This document shows, piece by piece, positions 26,054 through 35,538 of a stretch of 37,365 nt of DNA; position 1 is the stretch's first letter, and each line of letters begins with the position of its first letter. The DNA is from Acidobacteriota bacterium. Its GTDB lineage: Bacteria; Acidobacteriota; Terriglobia; Bryobacterales; Bryobacteraceae. The stretch is taken from contig JAKAJI010000009.1 in assembly GCA_021813825.1 (NCBI GenBank), positions 1 to 37,365 on the forward strand, read 5' to 3'. A model generated the notes under the pieces. The model did not search any database and was not told the DNA's origin. It saw only the letters and a program-made list of their open reading frames with translations. The translations under genes were made by a program, and so were the position numbers.

Positions 26054-27509
26054 CTCCATCCGCACGCGTCTCACGCTTTGGTACCTCGCGGTGCAAACGG
26101 TGACGCTGGTCGTATGCGCCGTCATTGTTTACGGGCTGCTTTCCCGGAGCCGCTACGAACGCATCGAGGCCCGTCTCGACGTGGCCATCCATGTCATCGC
26201 CGCTTCACTCGAACACGAAATTCAGGAACACGCAGGAGACCCGGCCGGCGAGGCTTCCTTCCGCGGCGTGCTGGTGACGATTCACCACCTCACCTTTCCC
26301 GATCTCTCCCTGGCTGTCGCGCGCGATGGAAACATCGTGGCCGAAAAGGCGGACTCCGACGGCATTCGCATCCCGGCCGCTGCCTTCGCGAAAGCCGAAT
26401 CGGCGCCGGAACTCCGCGCGGGTCTTCGGACCCAAATGTTGAATTGGTCCGGAAACGGCTGGCGGTATGCGGCGATGCGCATCGAAATCGATCGCGGCCA
26501 CTCTTATCTCTTCCTCGGCGGCATGCCCGAGCGCGAAGCCGCCCAGGAGGCCCTCGCGATCCGCAACGCCTTTCTCTGGAGCCTTCCTTTCCCGTTGCTT
26601 CTTTCCGCCGCCGGTGGATGGTGGCTCGCCCGGAAAAGCTTTGCCAAGGTGAACCTGATGATGGACGCCGTCGAAGGCATCACGGCGAGCGCCCTCAACC
26701 GCCGCCTACCGGAACCGAAATCGGAAGACGAACTTGCCCGCCTCGCGCGCACCTTTAACCATCTCCTGGCTCGCCTGGAAGGCTCGTTCGAACAGCAGCG
26801 CCAGTTCATGGCCGACGCCTCCCACGAACTTCGCACGCCAGTCTCGGTCGCGCACACGGCCGCCCAGGTGACTCTCGACGCGACGCACCGGGATGAATCC
26901 GAATACCGCGACGCGCTGGAAGTAATTGAAGCGCAGATGCAGCGCATGAGCCGCATCGTCCACGATATGTTCCTGCTCTCCCGCGTGGACTCGGCGGCCG
27001 TGCCCATCGAACGCACGAAGTTCTATCTCGACGAGGTGCTCGACGAGTGCCTGCGCGCAGCGCGCGTACTCGCCAACACGCGGCAAACTGTCATCGAAGC
27101 CGATCCGTGGACGGAATCCCCCTGTTGCGGTGACGAGTCCCTCCTCCGGCAGGCGGTCATGATCCTGCTCGATAACGCCATACGGCATTCCGGAGACGGC
27201 GCCCGCGTCCATGTGGCTCTCTCGAAATCCACCGCCGGCACTCCCGCCCAGGAGTTCTACGACATCACCGTGTCCGACACCGGACCCGGCATCCCGCCGG
27301 AAGCCCAGGCGCAGATCTTCGAGCGTTTTTTCCGGCTCGACAAAGCCCGCTCCCGCCGTGCCAAGCATTCCGGTGGCGCAGGCCTCGGCCTCCCCATCGC
27401 TTCCTGGATCGCCAAGGCCCACGGCGGAATGTTGAAGCTGGTGTCGTCCTCGGACCGCGGCGCCACGTTCCGGCTCACGTTTCCCGTTTCCGGCCCTTGC
27501 GCCGGCTGA
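26043..27509 (+). CDS. Sensor histidine kinase (HAMP, HisKA, HATPase)
   Basis: FMADASHELRTPVSVAHTAAQVTL (H box), ILLDNAIRHSG (N box), VSDTGPGIPPEAQAQIFERFFRLDKARSR, GGAGLGLPIASWI. Confidence 0.92.
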   Translation: MFPSSIRTRLTLWYLAVQTVTLVVCAVIVYGLLSRSRYERIEARLDVAIHVIAASLEHEIQEHAGDPAGEASFRGVLVTIHHLTFPDLSLAVARDGNIVAEKADSDGIRIPAAAFAKAESAPELRAGLRTQMLNWSGNGWRYAAMRIEIDRGHSYLFLGGMPEREAAQEALAIRNAFLWSLPFPLLLSAAGGWWLARKSFAKVNLMMDAVEGITASALNRRLPEPKSEDELARLARTFNHLLARLEGSFEQQRQFMADASHELRTPVSVAHTAAQVTLDATHRDESEYRDALEVIEAQMQRMSRIVHDMFLLSRVDSAAVPIERTKFYLDEVLDECLRAARVLANTRQTVIEADPWTESPCCGDESLLRQAVMILLDNAIRHSGDGARVHVALSKSTAGTPAQEFYDITVSDTGPGIPPEAQAQIFERFFRLDKARSRRAKHSGGAGLGLPIASWIAKAHGGMLKLVSSSDRGATFRLTFPVSGPCAG

Positions 27510-27564
27510 GCGATTCAACCGGGCGCGGTACGGCATCGCCGCGGTTTGCTAGTGTGTCAAACAG

Positions 27565-28113
27565 ATGGCTGTGCGGAAACCGAAACTTCTGGAAGGGCCG
27601 GCGCTGGTGGACTACGCCGCTCGCCTCCTCAGCGGCCGCGCATACACGTTCGGTGAGATGCGCGAAAAACTCCGCCGCAAGGCGCAAAACGCCGCGGACG
27701 TCCCCACGGCTATGGCGCGTCTAAAAGAACTGGGCTACCTCGACGACGAGCGCTTTGCAAAGGAGTACGCTGCGCTTCGCCGGGACAACGACGGCGTCGG
27801 CAAGAGCCGCGTCATGCGCACGCTGCGAGCCCGCCGTGTCGCTCCCGCCGTCGCCGAGAAGGCCGTCGAAGAAGCCTACTGCGGGTCGGACGAAAGCACG
27901 CTCATCGAATCCTGGCTCGAACGAAAATACAGCGGCAAGAACCTTCGCGAGTTCTTAAGCGTCGAGAAAAACCTTGCCTCCGCGTTTCGCCGTCTCCGCA
28001 CCGCGGGATTCTCAGCGTCGAATTCCATTCGCGCCCTGCGGCGTCACGCCCGCGCGGCCGAGGAAACTCTCGAGGCGCTTGAGAACGAAGCCTCGGGCGA
28101 GGAAGCCGGATAG
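27565..28113 (+). CDS. recX: RecX-family regulatory protein
   Basis: YAARLLSGRAYTFGEMREKLRRKA...MARLKELGYLDDERFAKEYAALRR...GKSRVMRTLRARRV. Confidence 0.85.
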   Translation: MAVRKPKLLEGPALVDYAARLLSGRAYTFGEMREKLRRKAQNAADVPTAMARLKELGYLDDERFAKEYAALRRDNDGVGKSRVMRTLRARRVAPAVAEKAVEEAYCGSDESTLIESWLERKYSGKNLREFLSVEKNLASAFRRLRTAGFSASNSIRALRRHARAAEETLEALENEASGEEAG

Positions 28114-28122
28114 AATCCGGCT
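28104..28122. terminator. Short perfect hairpin overlapping the stop codons of both convergent genes (possible bidirectional 3'-end element)
   Basis: AGCCGGAT-AGA-ATCCGGCT (8-bp arms, 3-nt loop). recX TAG is 28111-28113; the DUF420 stop is the complement of 28121-28123. No clear U tract on either side. Confidence 0.4.
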
Positions 28123-28531
28123 ACAGAATATATAGCATCAGATAAACCAGCACGCCCGTCACGCTGACGTACAGCCAGATAGGAAACGTCCAGCGCGCGA
28201 TAGCGCGGTGCTTGTCGAAGCTCCCGCGCCAGGCCCGGCGAATTGTAATCACCGCCAGCACCGGCACGGCCGCCGCGAGCACGACGTGTGTGATCAGGAT
28301 CGGAAAATACAGGGCAGGGAAGGCGCCGTGATAATACACTGTCCCGGCGCGCAGATGATAAATGACGTAGCAGACGAGAAAGGCGATCGAAACGCCAAAT
28401 GCCGCCAGCATCGTCGCCCGGTGCTGCTCGCGCCGCTTCTGCCGGATGAGCGAGTAGCCGCGCAGCAGGAGCACCGTCGCCGTGGCATTTAACGTCGCGT
28501 TGACTGTCGCCAGTGCGGGAGCTGCCATCAA
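28121..28531 (-). CDS. DUF420 membrane protein (cytochrome oxidase assembly-associated)
   Basis: NATLNATATVLLLRGYSLIRQKRREQHRATMLAAF...YHGAFPALYFPILITHVVLAAAVPVLA...HRAIARWTFPIWLYVSVTGVLVYLMLY. Confidence 0.85.
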   Translation of the reverse strand: MMAAPALATVNATLNATATVLLLRGYSLIRQKRREQHRATMLAAFGVSIAFLVCYVIYHLRAGTVYYHGAFPALYFPILITHVVLAAAVPVLAVITIRRAWRGSFDKHRAIARWTFPIWLYVSVTGVLVYLMLYIL

Positions 28532-29085
28532 CCCTTCGAGCCTTCTAAACGTTGGATGTCGACGAGAAGGCGGGTGATGGCATCGCTTTCCGACGTGTCG
28601 TAGTATCGGCGAATGTGGCGGTGCTGATCACAAAGCACGAAACGTGAGCTGTGCTGCATGCTTCCGTCCACGTTCCCCAGCTTGAAGACATCGCGGTCGA
28701 GCTTTTGCAAAGCCGGTTGCGGTCCGGTGAGAAAATGCCACACCGCGGTGTTGGCGTCATGCTCGCGCGCGTACTCGGCGAGCCTCGGCGGCGTGTCGTT
28801 GGCGGGATCGACGGTGAAGGACACCAGTTGGACGCCGGGCTGCTGTTTCAGCGCCGTTTGCACTTCGTGCATCTGGCTGGTCATGCGGGGGCAGACGCCG
28901 GCGCAGGATGTATAGATGAAGTCCGCGACCCACACGTGCCCGTCCAGGCTTGTCGCGTCGAAGGGGCGCCCGTCTTGCGCGGTAAGGACGAACGGAGGCA
29001 CAACGCCGAAATCGTCAAACGCAGGGGCGGACTTGTGACAGGCCGCCAGCGGAAGAATCAATGCGAGGAATAAAGTACGTCTCAT
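28528..29085 (-). CDS. SCO1/SenC-family copper chaperone
   Basis: Lipoprotein-like LALILPLAAC; VWVADFIYTSCAGVCPRMTSQM (CxxxC), QLVSFTVDPANDTPPRLAEYA, MQHSSRFVLCD. Confidence 0.9.
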   Translation of the reverse strand: MRRTLFLALILPLAACHKSAPAFDDFGVVPPFVLTAQDGRPFDATSLDGHVWVADFIYTSCAGVCPRMTSQMHEVQTALKQQPGVQLVSFTVDPANDTPPRLAEYAREHDANTAVWHFLTGPQPALQKLDRDVFKLGNVDGSMQHSSRFVLCDQHRHIRRYYDTSESDAITRLLVDIQRLEGSKG

Positions 29086-29975
29086 GCCGGACGGTCAAGC
29101 ATCATGAGCACAAGAAGCGCGGGGAGATACAGCACGGATGCAAGCAACACCTGGCGGGCGCTCTGGCGCGTGCGGCTCAGGGCCGCGCGGACGCTTGAGT
29201 AGAAAAACATCGAACCAAACACCAACGCGCCGAAAACGTATAGGTTCCCGGTCATCATCCAGAACTTCGGCAAAAGGCTCACGGGAATCAACACGCCGGC
29301 AAAAAGCAAAATGTGCCAGGCTGTCGCCTCTCCGTCGCCGTCAATCACCGGAAGCATGCGGATGCCCGCGCGCTGGTAATCTTCCCGGTACATCCACGCA
29401 ATCGCGTAAAAGTGCGGGAATTGCCAGAGGAAGATGATCAGAAATATGATCCACGCCTCGGCAGTGATGGTCCCATGCGCGGCCGCGTAACCGATCAGCG
29501 GCGGCATGGCGCCGGGAACCGCCCCGATGGTCGTCGAATGAAACGACCGGCTCTTCAGCGGCGTGTACACAAACAGATAACTGAGGAGCGTGAACATGCC
29601 TATCGCGCCGGCCAGGAAGTTCACGCCGAAGGTAAGCTCAAAAAAGCCGAGCGCCGAAATCACGATGGCGAAAATTACCGCACTCCGGGCGCTCAACAGC
29701 CCGGCGGGCAGCGGCCGCGCCTGCGTGCGCCGCATCTTGGCGTCGGCCTCGCGCTCCCAAACCTGGTTCAGTGCAGCCGTGCCGCTGGCAATCAGACCTG
29801 TGCCCAAGATGGTGTGAAACAGGCTCAGCCATGCGATGCTCACCCCGCGGGCGCCGAAATAATACCCCACCCCGGTCGTCATCAGGATCAGCCACGTAAT
29901 GCGCGGCTTCGTGAGCGCAAAGTACGAGGCCGCCGCCGTGGATTGCCGGGCGGACGGGAGCACGGTTGAAGCCAT
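29082..29975 (-). CDS. ctaB: Protoheme IX farnesyltransferase
   Basis: LTKPRITWLILMTTGVGYY, ALNQVWEREADAKMRRTQARPLPAG, TTIGAVPGAMPPLIGYAA, WQFPHFYAIAWMYREDYQRAGIRMLPV. Confidence 0.95.
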   Translation of the reverse strand: MASTVLPSARQSTAAASYFALTKPRITWLILMTTGVGYYFGARGVSIAWLSLFHTILGTGLIASGTAALNQVWEREADAKMRRTQARPLPAGLLSARSAVIFAIVISALGFFELTFGVNFLAGAIGMFTLLSYLFVYTPLKSRSFHSTTIGAVPGAMPPLIGYAAAHGTITAEAWIIFLIIFLWQFPHFYAIAWMYREDYQRAGIRMLPVIDGDGEATAWHILLFAGVLIPVSLLPKFWMMTGNLYVFGALVFGSMFFYSSVRAALSRTRQSARQVLLASVLYLPALLVLMMLDRPA

Positions 29976-29982
29976 TGCCGTT

Positions 29983-29988
29983 ATTGTA
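29983..29988 (-). promoter_or_regulatory. Candidate -10 box (TACAAT on minus) 7 nt upstream of ctaB ATG
   Basis: TACAAT-N7-ATG, no SD. Confidence 0.45.
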
Positions 29989-30137
29989 CCTCGCCGTACC
30001 TTTCCCTGACACCTTGCCCTTCGACACGCTCCCGGCTGCCTTTGCGCTTCCGTTTGTCCACGGCGCATGACAGGCGTTTCGGAACCTGCGGCCTTCCGTG
30101 TGGCAAAATGGGAATGGATTGAGTTAGTTCAGAACCG

Positions 30138-30181
30138 TTTCATCGATTGTTAACATTCTAGTCATCATAGACTCATTCGCT
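30138..30181 (+). promoter_or_regulatory. Pho-box-like array of four 11-bp units upstream of pstS
   Basis: TTTCATCGATT / GTTAACATTCT / AGTCATCATAG / ACTCATTCGCT in 11-bp register, followed 6 nt later by TATTCT (-10 candidate at 30188-30193). Confidence 0.5.
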
Positions 30182-30286
30182 CGTGGGTATTCTCTGGGGG
30201 TGGCCAAACCGGATCATGGCCGCAGACGCAAGCCAGTCATCTGGCGGATCTAACCGCCCAGAGAGACGCGAAACGAGGAGAAACTT

Positions 30287-31300
30287 TTGAAAGAGATCAT
30301 CACAGGGCTTCTGGCGCTAGCCACGCTTACGGGGGGGACCGCCTGGGCGACCGACCTCAATGGCGCGGGTTCGACTTTTGGCGCGCCGATCTATCAAAAA
30401 TGGGCCGAGCAATTCAAAGCCTCGCACCCGTCGGTTCAGATCAACTATCAATCGATCGGTTCCGGGGGCGGCATCCGTCAGTTAATCTCCGGGACGGTCG
30501 ATTTCGGCGCGACGGATATGCCAATGACCAACGAGCAGATGTCTCAGGTCAAGAACGCGAAGGTTTTGCACTTTCCCACTGTCCTCGGTGCGGACGTGCC
30601 GAGCTACAACCTCTCTGGCGTGAAACAGCAGCTCAAGTTCAGCCCCGAAACCTTAGCCGGCATTTTCCTTGGCAAGATCACGCGTTGGAATGACGGGCGG
30701 ATCAAGGCGGAAAATCCGGGCGTGAATCTTCCCTCGACCGCGATCATGGTGATCCACCGGTCTGACGGCAGCGGCACGACATTTGTCTGGACCGACTATC
30801 TGTCGAAGGTCAGCCCGGAATGGAAGCAGCGCGTCGGAGCCAACACTTCGGTAAACTGGCCAGTTGGGTTGGGCGCCAAGGGCAATGAAGGAGTGGCAGG
30901 ACTGATCAAACAGACTCCCAACTCGATCGGGTACGTGGAATTGATCTTCGCGATTCAAAATCACATGGGATACGGTTTGGTGCGAAATTCCGCGGGCGCC
31001 TATGTCAATGCGGATCTGGCCAGTGTGACCGCTGCCGCAGCCGGCGCCGCAAATAATATGCCCGACGACTTCCGCGTCTCGATTACGAATCCCCCGGGTA
31101 AGGATTCTTATCCGATCTCCAGCTTTACCTGGCTGCTTGTTCCGGACTCGATTCCCAATGCCGCCAAGCGGGCCGACCTGAAGAATTTTCTTCACTGGAT
31201 GCTCACTTCGGGACAAGGCTATTGCGCCGCGCTCGCCTACGCCCCGCTGCCCAAGCAAGTCGTGGCGAAAGAATTGAAGCTGATTGACCAGATTCACTAA
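30287..31300 (+). CDS. pstS: Phosphate ABC transporter substrate-binding protein
   Basis: LNGAGSTFGAPIYQKWAEQFKASHPSVQINYQSIGSGGGIRQLISGTVDFGATDMPM...; TTG start with GAGGAG SD. Confidence 0.95.
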   Translation: MKEIITGLLALATLTGGTAWATDLNGAGSTFGAPIYQKWAEQFKASHPSVQINYQSIGSGGGIRQLISGTVDFGATDMPMTNEQMSQVKNAKVLHFPTVLGADVPSYNLSGVKQQLKFSPETLAGIFLGKITRWNDGRIKAENPGVNLPSTAIMVIHRSDGSGTTFVWTDYLSKVSPEWKQRVGANTSVNWPVGLGAKGNEGVAGLIKQTPNSIGYVELIFAIQNHMGYGLVRNSAGAYVNADLASVTAAAAGAANNMPDDFRVSITNPPGKDSYPISSFTWLLVPDSIPNAAKRADLKNFLHWMLTSGQGYCAALAYAPLPKQVVAKELKLIDQIH

Positions 31301-31312
31301 CCTCGCCCCTCT

Positions 31313-32287
31313 ATGTCCGCGCCAGCCAGCATCGGAGTGACCGAAAGGAAGCCCGACGGCCTGTTTCTCCAGCGGCTCAAGGGCGGGGACCCGATCGCCC
31401 ACGCGATCACGTGGCTGGCCGCCGCCAGCGTTTTGCTGGTGACCGTTTGGCTGGTTGCTCAGCTTTGGATGCAATCGACGCCGGCGATCCACGCTTTCGG
31501 CTTCGGGTTCCTTTGGTCGAGCGAATGGGACCCGAACGCCGAAAAGTTCGGCGCGCTGCCGTTCATCTACGGAACCCTCGTTACCTCCGCGCTCGCGCTT
31601 GCAATCAGCGTCCCGCTCGGCGTCGGCGCGGCGATCTTTCTTTCCGAACTCGCGCAGCCGGGGCTTTCTGCGGTTCTTACGTTCCTGGTCGAACTTCTGG
31701 CTGCCGTACCCAGCGTGATCTTCGGACTGCTTGCCATATTCACGCTCGTGCCGCTCGTCCGCGACGTGATTGGACCGGCGCTCGATAAAACGTCGGGTGT
31801 ATTTCCGTTCTTCGCCGGACCGTCCTATGGCGTCGGCGTCCTCACCGCGGGTCTGATCCTCGCCGTCATGACGTTCCCCTTCGTCATCTCCATCTCGCGC
31901 GAAGCCTTGCTCGCCGTCCCCCGCGAACAGCGGGAGGCGGCGCTCGCGCTCGGCGCCACCAAGTGGGAAGCCACGTGGGACGCCATCATCCCGTTCGCCC
32001 GTCTGGGCATTCTCGGATCCATCTTCCTCAGTCTTGCGCGCGCCCTCGGCGAGACCATGGCCGTTACGATGGTGATCGGGAACGATCCCAAAATCACGCC
32101 CTCGCTTCTGGCGCCCGGCTACACCATCGCATCGGTCATCGCCAATGAATTCACTGAGGCCACCAGCAATCTCCATCTCGCCTCTCTCATCCTGCTGGGC
32201 CTTGTTCTGTTTCTCATCACGATCATCATCAACGCGGGCGCCAGACTGCTCATCCTCGCCACCACGCGCCAAGGGAGCGCAACGTGA
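31313..32287 (+). CDS. pstC: Phosphate ABC transporter permease PstC
   Basis: Permease EAA-like loop REQREAALALGATKWEATWDAIIPFARLGILGS; first permease after pstS. Confidence 0.93.
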   Translation: MSAPASIGVTERKPDGLFLQRLKGGDPIAHAITWLAAASVLLVTVWLVAQLWMQSTPAIHAFGFGFLWSSEWDPNAEKFGALPFIYGTLVTSALALAISVPLGVGAAIFLSELAQPGLSAVLTFLVELLAAVPSVIFGLLAIFTLVPLVRDVIGPALDKTSGVFPFFAGPSYGVGVLTAGLILAVMTFPFVISISREALLAVPREQREAALALGATKWEATWDAIIPFARLGILGSIFLSLARALGETMAVTMVIGNDPKITPSLLAPGYTIASVIANEFTEATSNLHLASLILLGLVLFLITIIINAGARLLILATTRQGSAT

Positions 32288-33138
32288 ACGCACGACTTCT
32301 GCGCCGGAAGGTTATCAACGCGGTGATGCTGGCGCTCACCGGCCTCTGCACCGCCGTCACCACTTCCACGCTGTTCGTCATCCTCGGTTATCTCGTCTGG
32401 AACGGCGCGAGCGCGATTGATTGGGATTTCTTCACCAAGTTGCCGCTCAGTCCCGGGGAAACCGGTGGCGGCATGGCGAACGCCATCGTCGGTTCGTTCC
32501 AGATCCTGCTGCTGGCTGCGGCTGTGGGCATTCCGGTCGGCGTCGCCGCGGGCATCTACCTCGCCGAATTCAACCCCAATAGCGTCTTCTCCTTTCTCGT
32601 CCGATACACAGCGGACCTTCTCAATGGTGTGCCTTCCATCGTCGTTGGCATCTTCGCCTGGGGCGTCGTCGTCGTCCCCATGAAGCATTTCTCCGCGCTT
32701 TCCGGAGGCCTTGCCCTCGCCTTGATGCTGATCCCCATCACCGTTCGTACCACGGAACAGTTTCTGAAGGACGTGCCGGTCTCCATGCGGGAAGGCGCGC
32801 TCGCCCTCGGCGCGAGCAAGTGGCGGGCGGTGGCCACCGTAGTGGTTCCCGCGGCTCGCACCGGCATTCTCACCGGCCTGATTCTGGGCGTCGCCCGCAT
32901 CGCCGGCGAAACCGCACCGCTGCTTTTTACTGCCCTCAACAATCAATTCTGGGCCAAGGGTTGGAGCGCCCCAATCGCGTCGCTCCCTGTAATGATTTAT
33001 ACTCATGCCATCTCCCCGTATGAGGACTGGCATCGTCAGGCATGGGCCGCGGGACTCGTTCTTCTGGCCCTCGTGTTGCTGGCAAATATCGCCGCACGCC
33101 TCATCCTTTCGCGAGGAGCGAATGCACAGCGCAGCTGA
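32284..33138 (+). CDS. pstA: Phosphate ABC transporter permease PstA
   Basis: GVPSIVVGIFAWG, SMREGALALGASKWRAVATVVVPAARTGILTGLILGVARIAGETAPLLFTA; 4-bp overlap with pstC. Confidence 0.93.
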   Translation: MNARLLRRKVINAVMLALTGLCTAVTTSTLFVILGYLVWNGASAIDWDFFTKLPLSPGETGGGMANAIVGSFQILLLAAAVGIPVGVAAGIYLAEFNPNSVFSFLVRYTADLLNGVPSIVVGIFAWGVVVVPMKHFSALSGGLALALMLIPITVRTTEQFLKDVPVSMREGALALGASKWRAVATVVVPAARTGILTGLILGVARIAGETAPLLFTALNNQFWAKGWSAPIASLPVMIYTHAISPYEDWHRQAWAAGLVLLALVLLANIAARLILSRGANAQRS

Positions 33139-33150
33139 TCCGAGGACTTC

Positions 33151-33990
33151 ATGAGCTCGACACCGGAGAGCAGAGTGAAAACCGCCATTCCGGCCCAAAT
33201 TCTGCCGCAGGCTTCCGACGGCGTGCAAACGGATTTACCGGCCGTCAAGCTGAAAGCGACGGGAATCAACTTCTTTTACGGCGCCTTCCAGGCCCTGTTC
33301 GACGTTTCCATCGAGTTCTTCGAAAACCGGATCACGGCGCTGATCGGCCCGTCCGGCTGCGGAAAGTCGACGTTTATCCGCAATCTGAACCGCATCAATG
33401 AGACGATCCGGGGCGCGCGGTGCGAAGGCGAGATTTTGCTCGATGGAGAGAACATCCTCGGTATCGATGTGACGCAGCTTCGCCGCCGGGTCGGCATGGT
33501 GTTCCAACGTCCGAATCCGTTTCCGAAATCGATTTTCGATAATGTCGCTTACGGCGTGAAGATCAACGGCTTGGCCCGCGGCAAACGCGCGCTCGAAGAA
33601 ACGGTGGAAAAGAGCCTGCGCCGCGCCGCTCTCTGGGACGAAGTCAAGGACCAGCTACACAAGTCCGCCTACGCTCTTTCCGGCGGCCAGCAGCAGCGCC
33701 TTTGCATCGCTCGCGCCCTGGCTGTCGATCCGCAGGTGCTGCTGCTCGACGAACCCTGTTCGGCGCTCGACCCCATCGCCACCGGAAAAATTGAAGACCT
33801 CCTGTTCACTCTGAAAGACCAGTGCACCATCGTCATCGTCACGCACAACATGCAGCAGGCTGGCCGCGTCTCCGACTACACCGGCTTTTTCCTTCTCGGC
33901 CGGCTCATCGAATTTAACAAGACCGGGGTCATCTTCCGCACGCCGGCGCAGAAAGAGACAGAAGACTACATCACCGGCCGGTTCGGCTGA
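33151..33990 (+). CDS. pstB: Phosphate ABC transporter ATP-binding protein
   Basis: [19 protein letters not shown] (Walker A), [41 protein letters not shown]. Confidence 0.96.
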   Translation: MSSTPESRVKTAIPAQILPQASDGVQTDLPAVKLKATGINFFYGAFQALFDVSIEFFENRITALIGPSGCGKSTFIRNLNRINETIRGARCEGEILLDGENILGIDVTQLRRRVGMVFQRPNPFPKSIFDNVAYGVKINGLARGKRALEETVEKSLRRAALWDEVKDQLHKSAYALSGGQQQRLCIARALAVDPQVLLLDEPCSALDPIATGKIEDLLFTLKDQCTIVIVTHNMQQAGRVSDYTGFFLLGRLIEFNKTGVIFRTPAQKETEDYITGRFG

Positions 33991-34000
33991 GGCCCGCCCC

Positions 34001-34690
34001 ATGGTTCACTTCCAACAAGAGCTACGCGACCTGCACGAACGTTTGCGCGAAATGGGCGCGCTCGTCGCCTCCTCCATCCATAAAAGCGTGCTGTGCCTGA
34101 CGCAGCATAACGAAGATCACGGCCAGCAAGTGCTGCGCAACGAGTCGATGATCAACCAGATGGAGATGCAAATCGACGACATCACCACTACGCTGCTCAC
34201 CCTCAATCAGCCCGTCGCCCGCGACATGCGGATGCTGGTCGTCGCACTCAAAATCAGTACCGACCTCGAACGCATGGGGGACCTCGCCGTCAATATCGTG
34301 GCCCGCGCCCTCACGCTGATTCATCAGCCTGATCTCGACGTCACCGTCAACATTGAAGGTATGGGTGCTCAGGTAGAAAACATGGTTCTCCGCTGCCTCG
34401 ATGCCTTCGTGAAGGAAGACACCGAGCTTGCGCGTGGCGTGCTTCTGTCCGACGATGTTGTCGACCAGACCCGTAACGAAATCTACGAAACTCTCACCAG
34501 GGTGATGGAACGGGATCCCTCGAAGGTTCGCCGCGCTCTGGCCACGATGTTCATCGCCCGCAACCTCGAACGCATCGCGGACCACGCCACCAACATCGCC
34601 GAGGACATCATCTTCCTCCGCAGCGGCATCGATGTTCGACACCGGCGGGAAGACCTGCTCGAAAGCGCGCCCACCAGCGCGGAGTCCTGA
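34001..34690 (+). CDS. phoU: Phosphate signalling complex protein PhoU
   Basis: Two PhoU repeats: VARDMRMLVVALKISTDLERMGDLAVNIV and RRALATMFIARNLERIADHATNIAEDIIFLRSG. Confidence 0.94.
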   Translation: MVHFQQELRDLHERLREMGALVASSIHKSVLCLTQHNEDHGQQVLRNESMINQMEMQIDDITTTLLTLNQPVARDMRMLVVALKISTDLERMGDLAVNIVARALTLIHQPDLDVTVNIEGMGAQVENMVLRCLDAFVKEDTELARGVLLSDDVVDQTRNEIYETLTRVMERDPSKVRRALATMFIARNLERIADHATNIAEDIIFLRSGIDVRHRREDLLESAPTSAES

Positions 34691-34798
34691 TCCGCCGCGC
34701 GGAATTTGCGCAACCGTCATCCGTCTGTAATCGTGCCGTGACGCGCAGGAGGCTATCTTCAGGCAGGGCGTCTCGTCGTGCCCTGGAGAGGTCACCCC

Positions 34799-35509
34799 AT
34801 GAAGAAAATCGTTCTCATCGAGGATGACAGGGATCTTTTTTCGCTTCTGCAATACAACCTCGAGAAGGAAGGCTACGCCGTGGCCGGCGCGCACACCGGC
34901 CGGGGAGCGGTGGATCTCTGTCTGCGCGAGAGGCCCGACCTGATCATCCTGGACATCATGCTGCCGGACTCTGACGGTCTTGAAATCTGCCGCCGTCTCC
35001 GCACGCATGCCCTGTTTGTCGCTACTCCCCTGATGTTCCTCACCGCGCGCGCCTCGGAAACCGACCGCATTCTGGGCCTCGAATTAGGCGCCAACGATTA
35101 CATCGTCAAACCCTTCTTCCTTCGCGAGGTAATCGCTCGCGTCAAAGTCCAGCTCCGCAGTCCCGGCGACCGGGCGAAGGTGCTCAGCGTTTCCGGCATC
35201 GAACTCGACCGCGCTCGCTGCCGGGTCTTCCTCGATGGCAACGAAGTGCAACTGACAGCCACCGAACTTCGTCTTCTCGATTTCCTCATGAGCCGCGCCG
35301 GCATCGTCTTCACGCGCGATCAACTCCTTGACGCCGTCTGGGGCAGCGACCGCGCGGTAACCGGCCGCACCGTCGATGTGTATGTTCTCCGCCTCCGCCA
35401 GAAGCTCGAGCCGGATCCGGCCAATCCGCGCCTCATCCGTGCCGTGCGCGGCTTCGGCTACAGCTTCAACGACGCCGGCGTGCATGCCGAAGCCCTGCCT
35501 CGCGCCTAG
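34799..35509 (+). CDS. phoB: PhoB-like OmpR-family response regulator
   Basis: MKKIVLIEDDRDLFSLLQYNLEKEGYAV...DLIILDIMLPDSDGLEICRRLR...IVKPFFLREVIARVKVQLR...VWGSDRAVTGRTVDVYVLRLRQKLEPDPANPRLIRAVRGFGY; located after phoU. Confidence 0.88.
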   Translation: MKKIVLIEDDRDLFSLLQYNLEKEGYAVAGAHTGRGAVDLCLRERPDLIILDIMLPDSDGLEICRRLRTHALFVATPLMFLTARASETDRILGLELGANDYIVKPFFLREVIARVKVQLRSPGDRAKVLSVSGIELDRARCRVFLDGNEVQLTATELRLLDFLMSRAGIVFTRDQLLDAVWGSDRAVTGRTVDVYVLRLRQKLEPDPANPRLIRAVRGFGYSFNDAGVHAEALPRA

Positions 35510-35525
35510 CAACCCGCGCGCCCGC

Positions 35526-35531
35526 TATACT
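35526..35531 (+). promoter_or_regulatory. Candidate -10 box TATACT, 7 nt upstream of the cas6-like TTG start
   Basis: TATACT-N7-TTG(35539). Confidence 0.45.
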
Positions 35532-35538
35532 GCAGGCG

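Noticed and set aside
30653-32293. 546-aa minus-strand ORF antisense to pstS/pstC
   Set aside because: Shadow frame rich in Arg, Asp, Glu and Gly; pstS and pstC are unambiguous on the plus strand.
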